Source: Colwellia psychrerythraea
GTDB lineage: Bacteria; Pseudomonadota; Gammaproteobacteria; Enterobacterales; Alteromonadaceae
Direction of reading: 5' to 3'
Length of the DNA: 64,000 nucleotides
Assembly: GCF_000764225.1 (NCBI RefSeq)
Contig: NZ_JQED01000005.1
Coordinates: forward strand, 579,865-643,864
The position numbers and the translations under genes were made by a program. Shown in pieces: positions 18,264 to 28,511 of this stretch (positions within the stretch are counted from its first letter, which is position 1; the number at the start of each line of letters is the position of its first letter). Below the pieces are notes generated by a model. That model worked only from the letters and a program-made list of their open reading frames with translations, was not told the origin of the DNA and did no database searches.

Positions 18264-18309
18264 TTACATTTATCATTAAAAATAAGATATAAAACAATCT
18301 ATAAAGTGA

Positions 18310-19053
18310 TTAAAAACGCGTTTGCAAATTGCGTAATGTGAAAACATTATCACCCAAATCAACATCAAATTCGGCTTCAACATATTCAATAATCGTTTTA
18401 TGGCCTGTTTTATTTAAAGGAATCATCGTCATAACTGCTGGCATTTTCTTACCTGAGAAATCCTTTATATTACTAAAGACCATAGTGCGCACCTTTGCAC
18501 CTTTTTCATTGTAATAACTCTGCTCCAACGGTAATAATGTTTTTTGATTCACAATAAATTCAATTTTTCCCCATACAGTCACAGTCTCTTCTTTGGGGAC
18601 TAAGATTAAACGGTAATTATCACCTTCAATACTTTTAGATACTTGGTATTCTTCAACCAATGAGACTTCACGCACCAAGTCATCATTGGTAAAATCAGAG
18701 CCCATCCATGAGCCCATCATCATTGATGGCGGTACTTTAATAACCTTGTTAATTTTAGGAAAAAAATTCCACATCTCTTTATCTTTTTTCAAGGTAGCCA
18801 CACCACGATCTTTTCTTGGTGATAACACCCGAATAAAAGTATCGTCCATACCAATGGTCCAACTCTTCATTGCTAAGGTACGCTGCCAATTAGGCGTGAT
18901 AATTTGCATTTTCATCAATGAAATTGAGCTGTTAGAGCGAAATAACTCGTCCATTTTTTTTAGTAATGTGGCGGCATCATTATCGGCAAAACATGAATAA
19001 CTGGGTAAATAGAGTATGAATGAAAAGAGTAGGGGTAATATAAACTTCCACAT
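18310..19053 (-). CDS. LolA-like outer membrane lipoprotein-sorting family protein
   Basis: The 247-residue protein has a signal peptide (about 1-23, ending SCFA) and no lipobox. The mature region matches the LolA/LolB-fold family often called outer membrane lipoprotein-sorting protein (PF17131-like). It contains LMKMQIITPNWQRTLAMKSW, then PRKDRGVATLKKDKEMWNFFP, a stretch typical of this group. It should be a periplasmic carrier of a hydrophobic ligand. Leading a cluster with two FtsX permeases, a LolD-like ATPase and a barrel, it suggests an inner-to-outer membrane lipid or lipoprotein route distinct from LolABCDE. Confidence 0.85.
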   Translation of the reverse strand: MWKFILPLLFSFILYLPSYSCFADNDAATLLKKMDELFRSNSSISLMKMQIITPNWQRTLAMKSWTIGMDDTFIRVLSPRKDRGVATLKKDKEMWNFFPKINKVIKVPPSMMMGSWMGSDFTNDDLVREVSLVEEYQVSKSIEGDNYRLILVPKEETVTVWGKIEFIVNQKTLLPLEQSYYNEKGAKVRTMVFSNIKDFSGKKMPAVMTMIPLNKTGHKTIIEYVEAEFDVDLGDNVFTLRNLQTRF

Positions 19054-19204
19054 AAACTAATCCTTACGGTTATTTGTCGCTTTAATTAATAGCAATTCCA
19101 TTAACTTATCGCTGAGAGTGAAAACAAAATAATGGACTTAGTATTACTATACCAAGTTAATGCAAAAGGCAGGGTAATTTTAGGTATTTCTTACATTTTT
19201 ACAC

Positions 19205-19230
19205 AAAAAAACCAACACTCGGCTGGTTTT
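19205..19230 (-). terminator. Rho-independent terminator after parB
   Basis: On the minus strand AAAACCA pairs with TGGTTTT around a GC-containing loop and continues into further T. It lies just downstream of the parB stop and upstream of the LolA-like gene, separating the parAB operon from the transporter cluster. Confidence 0.6.
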
Positions 19231-19256
19231 GTATAACGCAAAGAACGAAACAGCTC

Positions 19257-20159
19257 TTAGTTAATCTTGGCTAAGATCTCTTCAAGTTTCGCTATATTTT
19301 CATAAGAGATAACTAACTTGCCTTTGCCTTTACTGTTGTGGCTAATGGCAACTTTAGCACCAATTTTATCTGCTAAACCTTGTTCCAACTCTATGGTCTC
19401 AATAGCTTTCTCAACTTTCTCTTTTTCGGCTACAGGATTTTGAATCTTCTTAATTAAACTTTCAGTTTCTCGAACTGTCAACTCTTTCGTTGCAACTGTT
19501 TGCGCGGCTGACGTTTGTACATCGCCTTCTAATGCTAATAAAGCACGGGCATGACCCATTTCAATATCACCATTTTCTAGTAAGTTTTTTACTTCATCAT
19601 TTAATTTATTTAAACGTAATAAATTACTTACTGCTGTACGTGATTTTCCAACAGCAATAGCTACTTCTTCATGGGTTAAATCAAATTCCATTAATAAGCG
19701 TTCTAGAGCTATAGCTTCTTCCATTGCATTAAGATCTTCACGTTGAATATTCTCTATTAGTGCAATAGCAACTGCTGATTCATCCGGCACGTTTTTCACT
19801 AAACACGGGATCATATCAAGCTGAGCTAACTTAGCTGCGCGCCATCGACGTTCTCCAGCGATAATTTCATACTGATCCTCATCAACCAAACGTACGACAA
19901 TCGGCTGAATAATGCCTTGCGATTGAATCGACAATGACAACTCTTCAAGTCCTGCATCAGACATTTCACGACGTGGTTGATATTTACCTGGGATTAATTG
20001 AGTAATAGGTAATTTAATCAATTCATTATCTGTCGACTTTACACTATTGTTTACTTCAGTCGTTTCAATTTGCTTTTCCACCGATGGGGCCGCTGGTGAT
20101 AATAAGGCATCGAGACCTCGACCTAAGCGACTAGCGCCTTTACGTTTTGCTGTACTCAT
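19257..20159 (-). CDS. parB: Chromosome partitioning protein ParB
   Basis: The 300-residue protein has the N-terminal RLGRGLDALL segment that engages ParA. The CTPase/ParB N-domain carries GERRWRA at 102-108 and ENIQRED at 136-142. A helix-turn-helix that reads parS follows at about 162-182 (THEEVAIAVGKSRTAVSNLLRL), and the C-terminal segment is the dimerisation domain. ParB loads on parS and spreads as a CTP-dependent clamp. Two perfect parS sites are present in this window, inside recF at 32462 and 33125. It is encoded 14 bp after parA in one operon. Confidence 0.97.
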   Translation of the reverse strand: MSTAKRKGASRLGRGLDALLSPAAPSVEKQIETTEVNNSVKSTDNELIKLPITQLIPGKYQPRREMSDAGLEELSLSIQSQGIIQPIVVRLVDEDQYEIIAGERRWRAAKLAQLDMIPCLVKNVPDESAVAIALIENIQREDLNAMEEAIALERLLMEFDLTHEEVAIAVGKSRTAVSNLLRLNKLNDEVKNLLENGDIEMGHARALLALEGDVQTSAAQTVATKELTVRETESLIKKIQNPVAEKEKVEKAIETIELEQGLADKIGAKVAISHNSKGKGKLVISYENIAKLEEILAKIN

Positions 20160-20173
20160 AATTTTCCTTTGTG

Positions 20174-20980
20174 CTAGCTGGCAACATTGGCATTAGCTTG
20201 TGGAGATTTTTTAGCATAATCATTTTTTCGTAATACTTCACCAGCAAGCGCTAAATAAGCCTTGGCACCCGTTGAAGACTTATCGTAATACATGGCAGGG
20301 GTACCAAAACTAGGCGCTTCAGCTAAACGAACATTTCTTGGAATGACACTTCGATAAACTTTATCGCCAAAATGACGTTTTAATTGCTCTGATACATCAT
20401 TAGCTAAGCGATTTCGAGGATCATACATAGTACGAAGAATGCCTTCAATATGTAATTTATCATTCACTACTGATGTTAGCTTAGTAATGGTGTCCATTAA
20501 TGCAGTTAAGCCCTCTAATGCATAATATTCACATTGCATTGGCACTAAAACGGAGTCTGATGCTGTCATTGCGTTAACAGTAAGCATGTTCAATGATGGT
20601 GGACAATCTATGATGATAAAGTCATAAAAGTCTTTTACTGGCGCTAAAGCCATTTTTAACCTTTGTTCACGGGCATAAACTTCCATGAGTTTTATTTCTG
20701 CTGCCGTAACATCAGCATTAGCAGAAATTAAATGATAAAGACCTGACGTTTCTTTAACAACAACGTCTTCAACACTCTGTTCTTCAACTAATAATTCATA
20801 ACAAGTCGCGTGAACTTGATATTTATCAACACCACTTGCCATGGTGGCATTACCTTGCGGATCTAAATCGATTAATAAAACTTTGCGTTTTGTTGCCGCC
20901 AATGAGGCAGCCAAATTAACCGCGGTAGTGGTTTTACCCACACCACCTTTTTGGTTTGCAATTGCTATTATTTTTCCCAC
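20174..20980 (-). CDS. parA: Chromosome partitioning ATPase ParA
   Basis: The protein starts MGKIIAIANQKGGVGKTT, with the deviant Walker A KGGVGKTT at 11-18 that defines ParA/MinD ATPases, and continues with the Walker B region FIIIDCPPS. It has no N-terminal DNA-binding extension, as expected for chromosomal ParA (268 residues). I chose the GTG at 20980: the AGAGG ribosome site lies five bases before it, whereas the GTG at 20986 overlaps that site. ParA forms an ATP-dependent gradient on the nucleoid that moves ParB-parS complexes. parB follows after 14 bp. Confidence 0.96.
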   Translation of the reverse strand: MGKIIAIANQKGGVGKTTTAVNLAASLAATKRKVLLIDLDPQGNATMASGVDKYQVHATCYELLVEEQSVEDVVVKETSGLYHLISANADVTAAEIKLMEVYAREQRLKMALAPVKDFYDFIIIDCPPSLNMLTVNAMTASDSVLVPMQCEYYALEGLTALMDTITKLTSVVNDKLHIEGILRTMYDPRNRLANDVSEQLKRHFGDKVYRSVIPRNVRLAEAPSFGTPAMYYDKSSTGAKAYLALAGEVLRKNDYAKKSPQANANVAS

Positions 20981-21003
20981 AAGCACCTCTATTGTTTTTT
21001 TTT

Positions 21004-21633
21004 CTAGTGCAACTTCTTCAGCACGAGCACGTGGCGTTCGCCAACTAAGTTGGGTACGGTTATTTCATGGCTATCTACTAGAGTAATATTTTCAGGTAAT
21101 TGTGAGATCTCATCCTGAGGATATTGCCCTTTGAGTGCAAAAAATCGTCCTTGCTCAGTGGTAACTAAGTGTTTACACCAGCTTACCATATCATTAAGAG
21201 AAGAAAAGGCACGACTTAATACGCCATCAAAAGGTTGTTCACCTTGATACTCTTCAACCCTTGCTTTTACTGGTGTTACATTGGTTAATTTTAATTGAAA
21301 AACGACTTGTCTAAGAAAAGTAATACGCTTACCTAAACTGTCGAGTAAAACAAAGTTTCTTTCTGGGTATAAGATGGCCAAAGGGATGCCAGGTAGACCT
21401 GGACCGGTACCAACATCAATAAAGTTTTTGCCTTCAAGCACTTCACCGACCATTAAACTATCCATAATATGCTTTACTAGCATGTCACTTGGATCGCGAA
21501 CAGAAGTTAGGTTATACGCTTTATTCCATTTGTTCAATAATTCAACATATTGAACAAGTAAATCGATTTGTTCTTGAGATACGACAAGCTGAGTTTTATT
21601 AATCAGTGTCGATAATTGCTGTGTTAACGTCAT
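21004..21633 (-). CDS. rsmG: 16S rRNA (guanine527-N7)-methyltransferase RsmG
   Basis: The 209-residue protein matches RsmG (GidB) in length. The SAM-binding motif is [10 protein letters not shown] at 73-82 and the family signature NKAYNLTS is at 37-44. It methylates N7 of G527 in 16S rRNA using SAM. It lies between mnmG and parA, the order seen in many gammaproteobacteria, and all four genes are on the minus strand leading away from oriC. Confidence 0.96.
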   Translation of the reverse strand: MTLTQQLSTLINKTQLVVSQEQIDLLVQYVELLNKWNKAYNLTSVRDPSDMLVKHIMDSLMVGEVLEGKNFIDVGTGPGLPGIPLAILYPERNFVLLDSLGKRITFLRQVVFQLKLTNVTPVKARVEEYQGEQPFDGVLSRAFSSLNDMVSWCKHLVTTEQGRFFALKGQYPQDEISQLPENITLVDSHEITVPNLVGERHVLVLKKLH

Positions 21634-21683
21634 TTTTATTTAGACGAGCCAGCTAATTAGCGGCTCGCCCCTACCTATTGCTT

Positions 21684-23573
21684 TTACGCTAATTTACGTA
21701 AAAGACCGTGTTTTTTTAAGTAGACTAATAATAACGAAATTGCCGCCGGAGTAATACCAGAAATTCTTGAAGCTTTACCAATAGTTTCTGGACGTGCACT
21801 TTTTAGCTTGGCAACAACTTCATTAGACAAGCCTGAAATTTGCTGATAGTCAAAATCTATGGGGATCAAAGTATCTTCATTACGTTTTTTCTTGGCTATT
21901 TCATCAACCTGACGATCTATATAACCAGCATACTTAGTTTGAATTTCAATTTGTTCTGCAGCTTGCTTATCAGTTAGTGCAGGACCTAAGCCTTCAATGT
22001 TCATTAGATCACTATATTTTACTTCAGGACGGCGTATTAGCTCTTCTAAATTGGCCTCTTTACTCATTGGCGTTTTCAGTAAAGTATTTATTTGATCAAT
22101 CTTTACATGATCCTTTTGTACCCAAGTTGATCGTAAACGTTGACGCTCAACTTCTATGTTTTCCATTTTTTCGTTAAATCGCTTCCAACGTGCATCATCG
22201 ACTAAACCAACTTCACGGCCTCTCTCGGTTAGACGAATATCAGCATTATCTTCACGAAGTAATAAACGATATTCTGCGCGAGAGGTAAACATACGGTAAG
22301 GTTCTTTTGTACCCAAGGTCGCTAAATCATCAATTAGCACGCCCATGTATCCTTGATCTCGACCAATGATGAATTCATCACGCTCTTTTACTCTATTGGC
22401 TGCGTTGGTTGCTGCAATAAGCCCTTGAGCACCGGCTTCTTCATAACCGGTAGTACCATTAATTTGTCCGGCAAAATATAAATTTTGAACAAATTTACTT
22501 TCTAAGCTTTGCTTGAGATCACGAGGATCAAAGTAATCATATTCAATGGCATAACCAGGACGCGTAATAAAGGCGTTTTCAAAACCTTTTATTGAACGTA
22601 CTAAATTCATTTGTACATCAAAAGGTAAGCTAGTTGAAATACCATTAGGGTACACTTCATGTGTTGTTAAACCTTCTGGTTCAACAAATATTTGATGTGA
22701 TGTTTTATCTGCAAAGCGTGTTATTTTATCTTCAATCGATGGGCAGTATCTTGGCCCTACACCTTCAATGACGCCAGTATACATAGGCGATCTATCTAAT
22801 CCATCACGAATATGCTGATGGGTTTGTTCGTTGGTATGTGTGATATAACAAGATATTTGTTCAGGATGATCTGCTTGTGATCCCATGAATGAAAAGACAG
22901 GGCGAGGTGAATCTCCCGGCTGTTCTTCCATGACTGAAAAATCTAAAGATCTTGCATCAAGTCTTGGTGGTGTCCCCGTTTTTAAACGATCCATTCTAAA
23001 AGGCATATCACGCATTTTCGCAGCTAAATTAATACTTGCAGGATCACCCGCACGTCCACCTTGATAGTTATTTAAGCCAATGTGAATCTGTCCTGCAAGG
23101 AAGGTACCAACCGTTAATACTACTGTCTTGCCTTTAAATTTAAGACCCATTTGTGTTGAAACACCAACAACACGATCATTTTCTAAGATCAAGTCATCAC
23201 ATGGCTGTTGAAAAATAGTAAGATTTTCTTGGTTTTCCAGTACATTACGTACAAATGATCGATAAAGTATTCGATCGGCTTGAGCACGAGTTGCACGTAC
23301 TGCTGGACCTTTGCTTGAGTTCAATGTTCTAAATTGAATGGCACTGTGATCAATCGCTGTTGCCATTAATCCACCAAGCGCGTCAATTTCTTTAACCAAA
23401 TGGCCTTTGCCGATGCCGCCAATTGCAGGGTTACATGACATTTGACCTAGGGTGTCAATGTTATGAGTTAACAATAACGTTTTGCAGCCCATACGTGCAG
23501 CTGCAAGTGAGGCCTCGGTTCCCGCATGACCACCACCAACAACAATTACGTCATAAGACTCTTGATACCACAT
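21684..23573 (-). CDS. mnmG: tRNA uridine-34 carboxymethylaminomethyl modification enzyme MnmG (GidA)
   Basis: The 629-residue protein has full MnmG length. The FAD dinucleotide fold GGGHAGTEA lies at 13-21, the family signature [16 protein letters not shown] follows at about 47-62, and the C-terminal helical domain binds MnmE. With MnmE (encoded at 24855-26270) it installs cmnm5 at U34 of certain tRNAs. The gene is transcribed away from oriC, which starts just upstream of its start codon, as in E. coli. Confidence 0.98.
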   Translation of the reverse strand: MWYQESYDVIVVGGGHAGTEASLAAARMGCKTLLLTHNIDTLGQMSCNPAIGGIGKGHLVKEIDALGGLMATAIDHSAIQFRTLNSSKGPAVRATRAQADRILYRSFVRNVLENQENLTIFQQPCDDLILENDRVVGVSTQMGLKFKGKTVVLTVGTFLAGQIHIGLNNYQGGRAGDPASINLAAKMRDMPFRMDRLKTGTPPRLDARSLDFSVMEEQPGDSPRPVFSFMGSQADHPEQISCYITHTNEQTHQHIRDGLDRSPMYTGVIEGVGPRYCPSIEDKITRFADKTSHQIFVEPEGLTTHEVYPNGISTSLPFDVQMNLVRSIKGFENAFITRPGYAIEYDYFDPRDLKQSLESKFVQNLYFAGQINGTTGYEEAGAQGLIAATNAANRVKERDEFIIGRDQGYMGVLIDDLATLGTKEPYRMFTSRAEYRLLLREDNADIRLTERGREVGLVDDARWKRFNEKMENIEVERQRLRSTWVQKDHVKIDQINTLLKTPMSKEANLEELIRRPEVKYSDLMNIEGLGPALTDKQAAEQIEIQTKYAGYIDRQVDEIAKKKRNEDTLIPIDFDYQQISGLSNEVVAKLKSARPETIGKASRISGITPAAISLLLVYLKKHGLLRKLA

Positions 23574-23689
23574 AAAATCACAATCCTGCTTGGTTAAATT
23601 CGTTAAAGTTTTTATTTAAAAAGTATTTACAAAATTTGCAACACTCAAAAATTAGGGAACGTATTTTAACGCTTTTTTCTCTTCAAGGA

Positions 23690-24050
23690 TACGATCAAAT
23701 GTGTAAAAAAGATCGGAGTGGATCCTTAATATATAAAAAGAGATCTTTAAAGAGATCTTATAGTTATTACTTATTAAGATCCTATTTTTCTGTGGGTAAG
23801 TCATTTTTTCTTTTATATATTAATAGGTAACAGCAATAACAACTTTGTGATCAAACATTGATCAATAGACGAATAAGCCTTGATCAAAACAGTTAGTTAT
23901 ACACAGGACATTTAATAATGTTTTTAATCAACTGAATAATAATAGAAAATTAACGGGTTGCTAACTATTTTATCCACATAAGTTAAAAAACAGATCGTAA
24001 TCTGTTGATAACTTATGGGTAAGTGATCGCGCTAGATCTAAAGTAGATCT
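23690..24050. other. oriC: Chromosomal replication origin, oriC
   Basis: The gap between mnmG and mioC has the E. coli oriC arrangement. First come AT-rich, GATC-headed repeats (GATC at 23711, 23721, 23742, 23754, 23778), the likely unwinding element. Then come DnaA boxes: TGTGGGTAA (23791-23799, reverse), TTATACACA (23897-23905) and TTATCCACA (23970-23978). Thirteen GATC sites lie between 23693 and 24049, far above chance, which suggests Dam/SeqA control. The flanking genes are oriented as in E. coli: mnmG is transcribed away and mioC toward the origin. The right edge extends slightly into mioC. Confidence 0.9.
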
Positions 24051-24529
24051 TTATTTGCACTGATCCACTGTTGAGCAAGATCTTCTGGATCGATATCTTC
24101 TGACATATCAAAGGTCTTTAGAGATGTTATCTCATTGCAACTCATTGATATTAATAGTTTTGATATGTCTTCTGCCGCTTTGCAAAAAGTATCGTAACTA
24201 GAATCCCCGATCCCTATGGTTAAAAATCTAACCGTGGATAGATCTTGATCACATTTACATAGATCACTAACAAATTGTTTGATGTTGTCAGGATAGTCGC
24301 CTGCACCATGTGTTGAGGTACAAACGATCCAAATAGGACTTTTAGTTAAATCACTGTTGATATTTTGTTCGTTATTTGCCTTGAAAGTGTTGTTGAGTAT
24401 GGTCTGAAGATCAGGCTTTAGGTGAATATCAACGTGATGATCAAGCTTAGTTAAGGTTTCTTCACAGGCTTCGGCTACATACTCGGTGCCACCAAGCATG
24501 CTACCAACAATGATTTGAATTGAGCTCAT
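24038..24529 (-). CDS. mioC: Flavodoxin-like protein MioC
   Basis: The 163-residue flavodoxin-fold protein begins IQIIVGSMLGGTEYVAE, the FMN phosphate loop, and contains the flavin-contact segments CTSTHGAGDYPDN and GIGDSSYDTFC. It is somewhat longer than E. coli MioC because of an insertion at about 45-62. MioC supports biotin synthase as an electron carrier. The gene lies beside oriC and is transcribed toward it, as in E. coli, where this transcription affects initiation. Confidence 0.93.
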   Translation of the reverse strand: MSSIQIIVGSMLGGTEYVAEACEETLTKLDHHVDIHLKPDLQTILNNTFKANNEQNINSDLTKSPIWIVCTSTHGAGDYPDNIKQFVSDLCKCDQDLSTVRFLTIGIGDSSYDTFCKAAEDISKLLISMSCNEITSLKTFDMSEDIDPEDLAQQWISANKDLL

Positions 24530-24854
24530 AGGCTTCTCTTTTTAATGAAATTGGGCGGTTTTTAATGATAATAATGACTTTGGTATTGTATTACTTAAGT
24601 TCTATTTGGATAAACAAATAGTTTGTTTTTTATAAAATATAGGACGTAGATCAAGTTGAGTTGAGTTTGCTTTATAGGGGAGTTTACACGCTTATAGGGA
24701 AATAATGGCTTAATAATGCGGTATTATGACTAAAGATTTTTCATATATTTACTTAGAAAATATCGCTGTAGAGATTGATAAAAGTATTTGCTGTAGAGAG
24801 AAGGCGTGATTAAGCTGTCACGCTTTCCCTTCATTAGAAACTATTGAGCAGTGA
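24530..24854. other. Gap between mioC and mnmE
   Basis: This 325-bp AT-rich stretch contains no ORF or RNA gene that I can support. It should hold the mioC promoter on the minus strand. Near the mnmE end a weak hairpin, GCGTGA (24804-24809) with TCACGC (24818-24823), may terminate mnmE transcription, but only a mixed CTTCTC tail follows it. Confidence 0.5.
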
Positions 24855-26270
24855 TTATTTACCTATACAGAAAGAACTGAAAATTTTACCTAAAAGATCA
24901 TCACTGGTGAACTCTCCCGTGATCTGATCTAATTCTTGCTGACAAATACGTAGCTCTTCAGCTAATATTTCACCAGCGACATAAGACTCAAGTTGGTCTA
25001 ATCCGGTGAGTAAATGCTGATGAGCATTTTCTAAAGCAACCAAATGACGCCTTCTTGCCATAAACCCGCCCTCAGTGCCACCTTGGTAGCCCATAATGCT
25101 TTTTAAGTGCTCTTTTAGGCTATCAACGCCTTCACCTGTTTTAGCTGACAAGGTAATAATGGCGTGTTGAGTACCATCATTGTCAGTAAACTCGGTGAAA
25201 CCTGTTTTGGCACTAATAACATCGGCTTTGTTTCTTATTAGCGTAAGGCCTATATTCTCTGGTAATTCGGCAAAAAACTCAGGGTAGTAATCTTTAATGT
25301 TTTGCTCATCTTGTAAAATACTGTGATCTTTACTGGCATCAACCATTAATAAAACACGATCTGCTTGATTGATTTCTTGCCAGGCACGCTCAATACCTAT
25401 TTTCTCTACAACATCATCGCTGTCCCGTAATCCTGCGGTATCTATTATGTGTAACGGCATGCCATCTATATGAATTTGTTCGGCGAGTACATCACGAGTT
25501 GTTCCGGCAATATCGGTAACTATGGCTGTTTGCTTACCACTTAATGCATTGAGTAGGCTAGATTTTCCTGCATTAGGTCGACCCGCAATGACTACACGCA
25601 TGCCTTCACGAATAATGCTTCCTTGACGTGCTTGTTTACGAACATCTTCTACCTTGCTGATAATGGCTTTTAGATCAGTAACTATTTTTTTATCGGCTAG
25701 AAAATCAATTTCCTCTTCAGGAAAATCTATCGCGGCTTCGACATACATACGTAAGTGAATAATACTTTCTACCATTTCATGAACAAGTTTAGAAAAGTCA
25801 CCTTGCAAAGAGTGCAGGGCAGAGCGTGCAGCTTGCTCTGAACTGGAATTAATCAAATCTGCAATGGCTTCTGCTTGGGTTAAATCGAGTTTATCATTCA
25901 GAAAAGCCTGCTCGCTGAATTCACCTGGCTTCGCCATGATAACTTTAGGTTGTGCAAGTATTGCCTTCAGTAACATATCTAAAATGACGGGACCACCATG
26001 ACCCTGAAATTCAATAACATCTTCACCAGTGAAAGAGTTTGGCGCTTTAAAATATAATGCTAATCCTTGATCAAGCACCTGTGCATTATCTGCAGATGAA
26101 CTATCGTAAAAAGGCAGATATTCTGCTTTTCTTACCTCGGGTAGTTTACCTAAAATAGCTTGAGCAACATTTTTAGCTTCTGGGCCTGATACTCTAATAA
26201 TACCGACGCCACCACGACCAGGTGCGGTAGCTTGTGCGGCGATTGTTGTTGTTTGAGAAATAGAAGTCAT
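24855..26270 (-). CDS. mnmE: tRNA modification GTPase MnmE
   Basis: The 471-residue protein has the N-terminal tetrahydrofolate-binding domain ([12 protein letters not shown] at 18-29), a helical domain, and an inserted G domain with P-loop GRPNAGKS at 230-237 and DTAGLRD as the switch II region. The C-terminus is FCIGK, with the conserved Cys. It partners MnmG in U34 modification. The G domain has a slightly longer loop than E. coli MnmE (454 residues). Confidence 0.98.
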   Translation of the reverse strand: MTSISQTTTIAAQATAPGRGGVGIIRVSGPEAKNVAQAILGKLPEVRKAEYLPFYDSSSADNAQVLDQGLALYFKAPNSFTGEDVIEFQGHGGPVILDMLLKAILAQPKVIMAKPGEFSEQAFLNDKLDLTQAEAIADLINSSSEQAARSALHSLQGDFSKLVHEMVESIIHLRMYVEAAIDFPEEEIDFLADKKIVTDLKAIISKVEDVRKQARQGSIIREGMRVVIAGRPNAGKSSLLNALSGKQTAIVTDIAGTTRDVLAEQIHIDGMPLHIIDTAGLRDSDDVVEKIGIERAWQEINQADRVLLMVDASKDHSILQDEQNIKDYYPEFFAELPENIGLTLIRNKADVISAKTGFTEFTDNDGTQHAIITLSAKTGEGVDSLKEHLKSIMGYQGGTEGGFMARRRHLVALENAHQHLLTGLDQLESYVAGEILAEELRICQQELDQITGEFTSDDLLGKIFSSFCIGK

Positions 26271-26443
26271 AGCGAGGTAATTTATTCAAAAAGTGGTTGA
26301 TGATTATTTTACTTTATTTCATGAGCAATACCAATCGGACTAATTTATTGATTAGCTACCAAGAATTAGCAGGTTTATAGACAAGGAATTTCGACGTGTG
26401 ATGGGCATAGATGGTTAGCTGTTCATTCGATAATAATAAAAAA

Positions 26444-26471
26444 GGCGGTTACTGGTAAAACAGTAACCGCC
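26444..26471 (-). terminator. Strong terminator hairpin downstream of yidC
   Basis: GGCGGTTACTG (26444-26454) pairs perfectly with CAGTAACCGCC (26461-26471) around a six-base loop. On the minus strand it is followed by a T-run (complement of A at 26438-26443). It ends the rpmH-rnpA-yidD-yidC transcription unit before mnmE. Confidence 0.88.
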
Positions 26472-26506
26472 TTTCAATTTATTTTTCTGTTAACTATTTA
26501 CAGTTA

Positions 26507-28138
26507 TTAAGCCACTTTTTCCGCTTTTTTCTTGGCAATGCCTGCAAAAATAACTTTCATTTGTACGATTGAAATTAAGTTACTTACTAACCAGTAAAGT
26601 ACTAAACCTGATGGGAACCAAGCCATGAATATTGAGAATACAACTGGCATGTATTGCATTATTTTTTGTTGCATTGGATCTTGAATCGTCATTGGTTGCA
26701 TTTTTTGCATAACATACATACTTATCCCCATAAGTACTGGTAATACAAAGAATGGGTCCATTGCTGATAAATCTTGAATCCAAAAGACAAATGGTGCATG
26801 ACGTAATTCAACACTTTCTAAGAATACCCAGTAAAGAGCTAAGAAAATTGGCATTTGTAGTAATAGAGGTAAACAACCACCAGCAGGGTTTACCTTTTCT
26901 TTACGATACATTTCCATCGTCGCTTGAGACATTTTTTGTCTGTCATCACCAAAACGCTCTTTTAGCTGTGCCATTTTAGGTGCTAAGTCACGCATTTTAG
27001 CCATTGAGGTATATTGCGCTTTAGTTAATGGATACATACCACCTTTAACGATTAAGGTGATGATGATAATAGCTACACCCCAGTTAACAACAAAACTTTG
27101 AATGGTAATTAGCAACCAAAATAATGGTTGGCTGATCATAAATAAGAAACCGTAATCTATGGTTAAATCTAGGTTGGGTGCTATGGTCTCTAATACTTCT
27201 TGGTCTTTAGGACCAACATAAAATATTGCTGATGTTGAACCTTGCTTCCCAGCGTCAATAATTACCGCTGGAGCTTTAAAGCCAATAACCGCTTCAAAGT
27301 TATTGCTGTATGTTGTATAAATTTGGTTACTATCTTTTGCACTTGGCACCCAAGCAGAAACGAAGTAATGCTCAAGCATTGCAACCCAGCCACCTGCTGT
27401 AACTTTATTTAAGTTTGCTTCTTCAATATCTTCAAAATCGTATTTTTCGTAACGTTCTTCTGTTGTTGAGTATGCTGCACCACGATAAGTTGGTAGCATG
27501 CCACCGCCTGACTCTACAACAGTTGATTGTTTAAGTTGACCGTACATTTGCACTGAAACACTGTTGCCTGTGTTGTTATCAATTAAGTAATCAACATTAA
27601 CGCTATAGCTGTTATTTTTAAAAGTGAAACGCTTAGTGACTGACATACCACTAACATCATGGAACACTAAATCGACAACTAAATTGTCATTTGTTAATTC
27701 GTAATTACTTTGCGCACTGCTATAGATTGGACGACCTTTGATCATTCGATCAATACCGTTGGCACCGGTTAAGCCACTTTGTGCAATATATTTTTGATTA
27801 CCATTTTGCAAAATAGTGAAAGGAATATCGTTACCTTGCTCAGTATCAAATTTTCTTAACTTAGCTTCTACGATGTCACCACCTTGACTATTAATCTTTA
27901 AGATTAATGTATCAGTGGTTACTGTAATTAATTTGGCAGAAGTATTGGTTGATTTTTGTGAGCTTATTTGGGCATCTGAAGATTCAGGCACGAAGTCTGC
28001 GCTGGCATTTTCAACTGACTGGTTTTGGCTAATACTTGATTGCTCAGGAATTACGGCATTTTGTTGTTGCCATTGACTAAACAGTAAGTAGGTAACAACC
28101 ATAAGCGCAATAAAAAGTAGACTGCGTTGGGATTCCAT
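26507..28138 (-). CDS. yidC: Membrane protein insertase YidC
   Basis: The 543-residue protein has the gammaproteobacterial YidC layout. An N-terminal signal-anchor helix (about 7-20) starts MESQRSLLFIALMVV; a large periplasmic beta-sandwich domain (about 55-335) and five C-terminal membrane helices follow. The conserved cytoplasmic hairpin is QYTSMAKMRDLAPKMAQLKERFGDD. The tail is Lys-rich (AKKKAEKVA). It inserts inner-membrane proteins alone or with SecYEG. It lies 124 bp after yidD in the conserved rpmH-rnpA-yidD-yidC order. Confidence 0.98.
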   Translation of the reverse strand: MESQRSLLFIALMVVTYLLFSQWQQQNAVIPEQSSISQNQSVENASADFVPESSDAQISSQKSTNTSAKLITVTTDTLILKINSQGGDIVEAKLRKFDTEQGNDIPFTILQNGNQKYIAQSGLTGANGIDRMIKGRPIYSSAQSNYELTNDNLVVDLVFHDVSGMSVTKRFTFKNNSYSVNVDYLIDNNTGNSVSVQMYGQLKQSTVVESGGGMLPTYRGAAYSTTEERYEKYDFEDIEEANLNKVTAGGWVAMLEHYFVSAWVPSAKDSNQIYTTYSNNFEAVIGFKAPAVIIDAGKQGSTSAIFYVGPKDQEVLETIAPNLDLTIDYGFLFMISQPLFWLLITIQSFVVNWGVAIIIITLIVKGGMYPLTKAQYTSMAKMRDLAPKMAQLKERFGDDRQKMSQATMEMYRKEKVNPAGGCLPLLLQMPIFLALYWVFLESVELRHAPFVFWIQDLSAMDPFFVLPVLMGISMYVMQKMQPMTIQDPMQQKIMQYMPVVFSIFMAWFPSGLVLYWLVSNLISIVQMKVIFAGIAKKKAEKVA

Positions 28139-28262
28139 AAAATTTACTTCTCTTCTTTTGTTGGCAAGGGATTATTTTCCCAAGCATAAGTTAAATTTGA
28201 TAAGTGCGTGGCATATTAATATAGGTTAGCGTGATCACCTACTATCTTTTAGTCTAGGTAAG

Positions 28263-28511
28263 CTATTTACTCTTTTTTATTGGTGGTACTGGATCATCAC
28301 CGCCATCATTGAGTGGATGACACCTTAATATACGTTTGCTTGCTAACCAACCACCTTTTATAACACCAAAGCGGCTAACGGCTTCGGTTGCATAGGCCGA
28401 GCAACTTGGAGTAAATCTACAATTAGAGCCTAGTAATGGACTTAAAAAGCGTTGATAGCCTTTTATTCCCGTTATTACTAGTTTTTGTGGCGCTGAATTA
28501 TTTTTCGCCAT
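28263..28511 (-). CDS. yidD: Membrane protein insertion efficiency factor YidD
   Basis: The 82-residue protein has the YidD signature: [20 protein letters not shown] followed by SAYATEAV and the C-terminal [14 protein letters not shown]. The three conserved Cys are present. YidD is a small amphipathic protein that aids YidC-dependent insertion. Its start overlaps the end of rnpA by 34 bp, as is usual for this pair. Confidence 0.96.
   Translation of the reverse strand: MAKNNSAPQKLVITGIKGYQRFLSPLLGSNCRFTPSCSAYATEAVSRFGVIKGGWLASKRILRCHPLNDGGDDPVPPIKKSK

Noticed and set aside
26328..26420. ATACCAATCGGACTAATTTA start between mnmE and yidC, similar to the ATACCAA element end
   Set aside because: No matching right-hand end or the shared 26-bp block was found; at most a decayed fragment.
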